This document shows positions 5,662 to 5,804 of a stretch of DNA of 5,804 bases, one piece after another (the first letter of the stretch is position 1; each line of letters starts with the position of its first letter). The DNA lies in contig DAQG01000087.1 in the NCBI GenBank assembly GCA_002502785.1, positions 1 to 5,804 of the forward strand, read 5' to 3'. The stretch comes from Methanothrix harundinacea (GTDB lineage Archaea > Halobacteriota > Methanosarcinia > Methanotrichales > Methanotrichaceae). Below the pieces are notes generated by a model. That model was not told where the DNA came from. It did not search any database and saw nothing but the letters and a program-made list of their open reading frames with translations. Made by a program: the position numbers and the translations under genes.

Positions 5662-5804
5662 TTAAGCCCCATAAGGTCCCAGGCTGGCTGGCGATCGGGC
5701 TCTCGCATCATAGGATGTCGGCGTCAAGTAGTTGGTTGCTTCGAAGGTTTTCTTCGAGATCGAGACCCTATGATACCCTAATATTTTACCCCTCTCCAAG
5801 ATCT
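5662..5804 (-). CDS. Possible 3' end of an unidentified gene, cut by window edge
   Basis: A minus-strand frame is open from the right edge to a TAA at 5662-5664, giving 46 residues. It has no in-frame ATG, so if real it begins beyond the window. The C-terminal part (FEATNYLTPTSYDARARSP, then ASLGPYGA) has a normal amino-acid mix and archaeal-style AGA/AGG arginine codons, but I cannot assign it to a family. The opposite strand has a serine- and arginine-rich open frame from an ATG at 5715, which looks like a shadow. The evidence is thin, and 46 open codons can arise by chance at this GC content. Confidence 0.25.
   Translation of the reverse strand, partial: ILERGKILGYHRVSISKKTFEATNYLTPTSYDARARSPASLGPYGA

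Noticed and set aside
5707..5774. Possible tRNA
   Set aside because: No TTCGA-type T-loop in the right context, no cloverleaf pairing and no plausible acceptor stem.

Overview
The window looks like archaeal DNA from a methanogen of the Methanosarcinales, most probably Methanothrix (Methanosaeta). The evidence is a large cell-surface protein with two copies of the S-layer duplication domain (DUF1608 type) known from Methanosarcina and its relatives, archaeal TATA-like promoters, GGAGG-type Shine-Dalgarno sites, T-run terminators, and a base composition that is clearly GC-rich in genes. Methanosarcina itself is more AT-rich, so Methanothrix fits better. The genus call is an inference from protein style and composition, not from a marker gene.

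Layout, left to right. Positions 1-340 (minus strand) hold the N-terminal 113 residues of a phenylacetate-CoA ligase-like enzyme (PaaK family) whose remainder lies outside the window. Positions 341-517 hold its probable promoter and the terminator of the next gene. Positions 518-3616 (minus) encode a 1032-residue S-layer protein: signal peptide, acidic Pro/Glu-rich segment with a 42-bp tandem repeat, two S-layer duplication domains, three Ig-like modules and a C-terminal membrane anchor. Its open frame runs 59 codons further upstream, but a TATA box and a Shine-Dalgarno site show that translation starts at 3616.

Positions 3617-4229 form a divergent, AT-richer control region with no convincing gene. 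Positions 4230-5360 (plus) encode a 376-residue secreted protein from a TTG start. It has an aromatic, WDP-containing N-terminal segment, an unassigned beta-rich domain and two carboxypeptidase-regulatory-like Ig-fold modules. A hairpin at 5409-5437 with A/T arms can serve as a terminator for both converging sides. Positions 5443-5550 (minus) may encode a 35-residue single-pass membrane microprotein. Positions 5551-5804 contain possible promoters and an open minus-strand frame that may be the 3' end of another gene.

The two large genes are transcribed divergently from one control region and both make exported proteins built of Ig-like modules. The simplest reading is a cell-envelope locus: an anchored S-layer component and a soluble envelope or sheath-associated partner. 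The ligase is probably a metabolic neighbour, involved in salvage of aryl acids, and not part of the envelope system.
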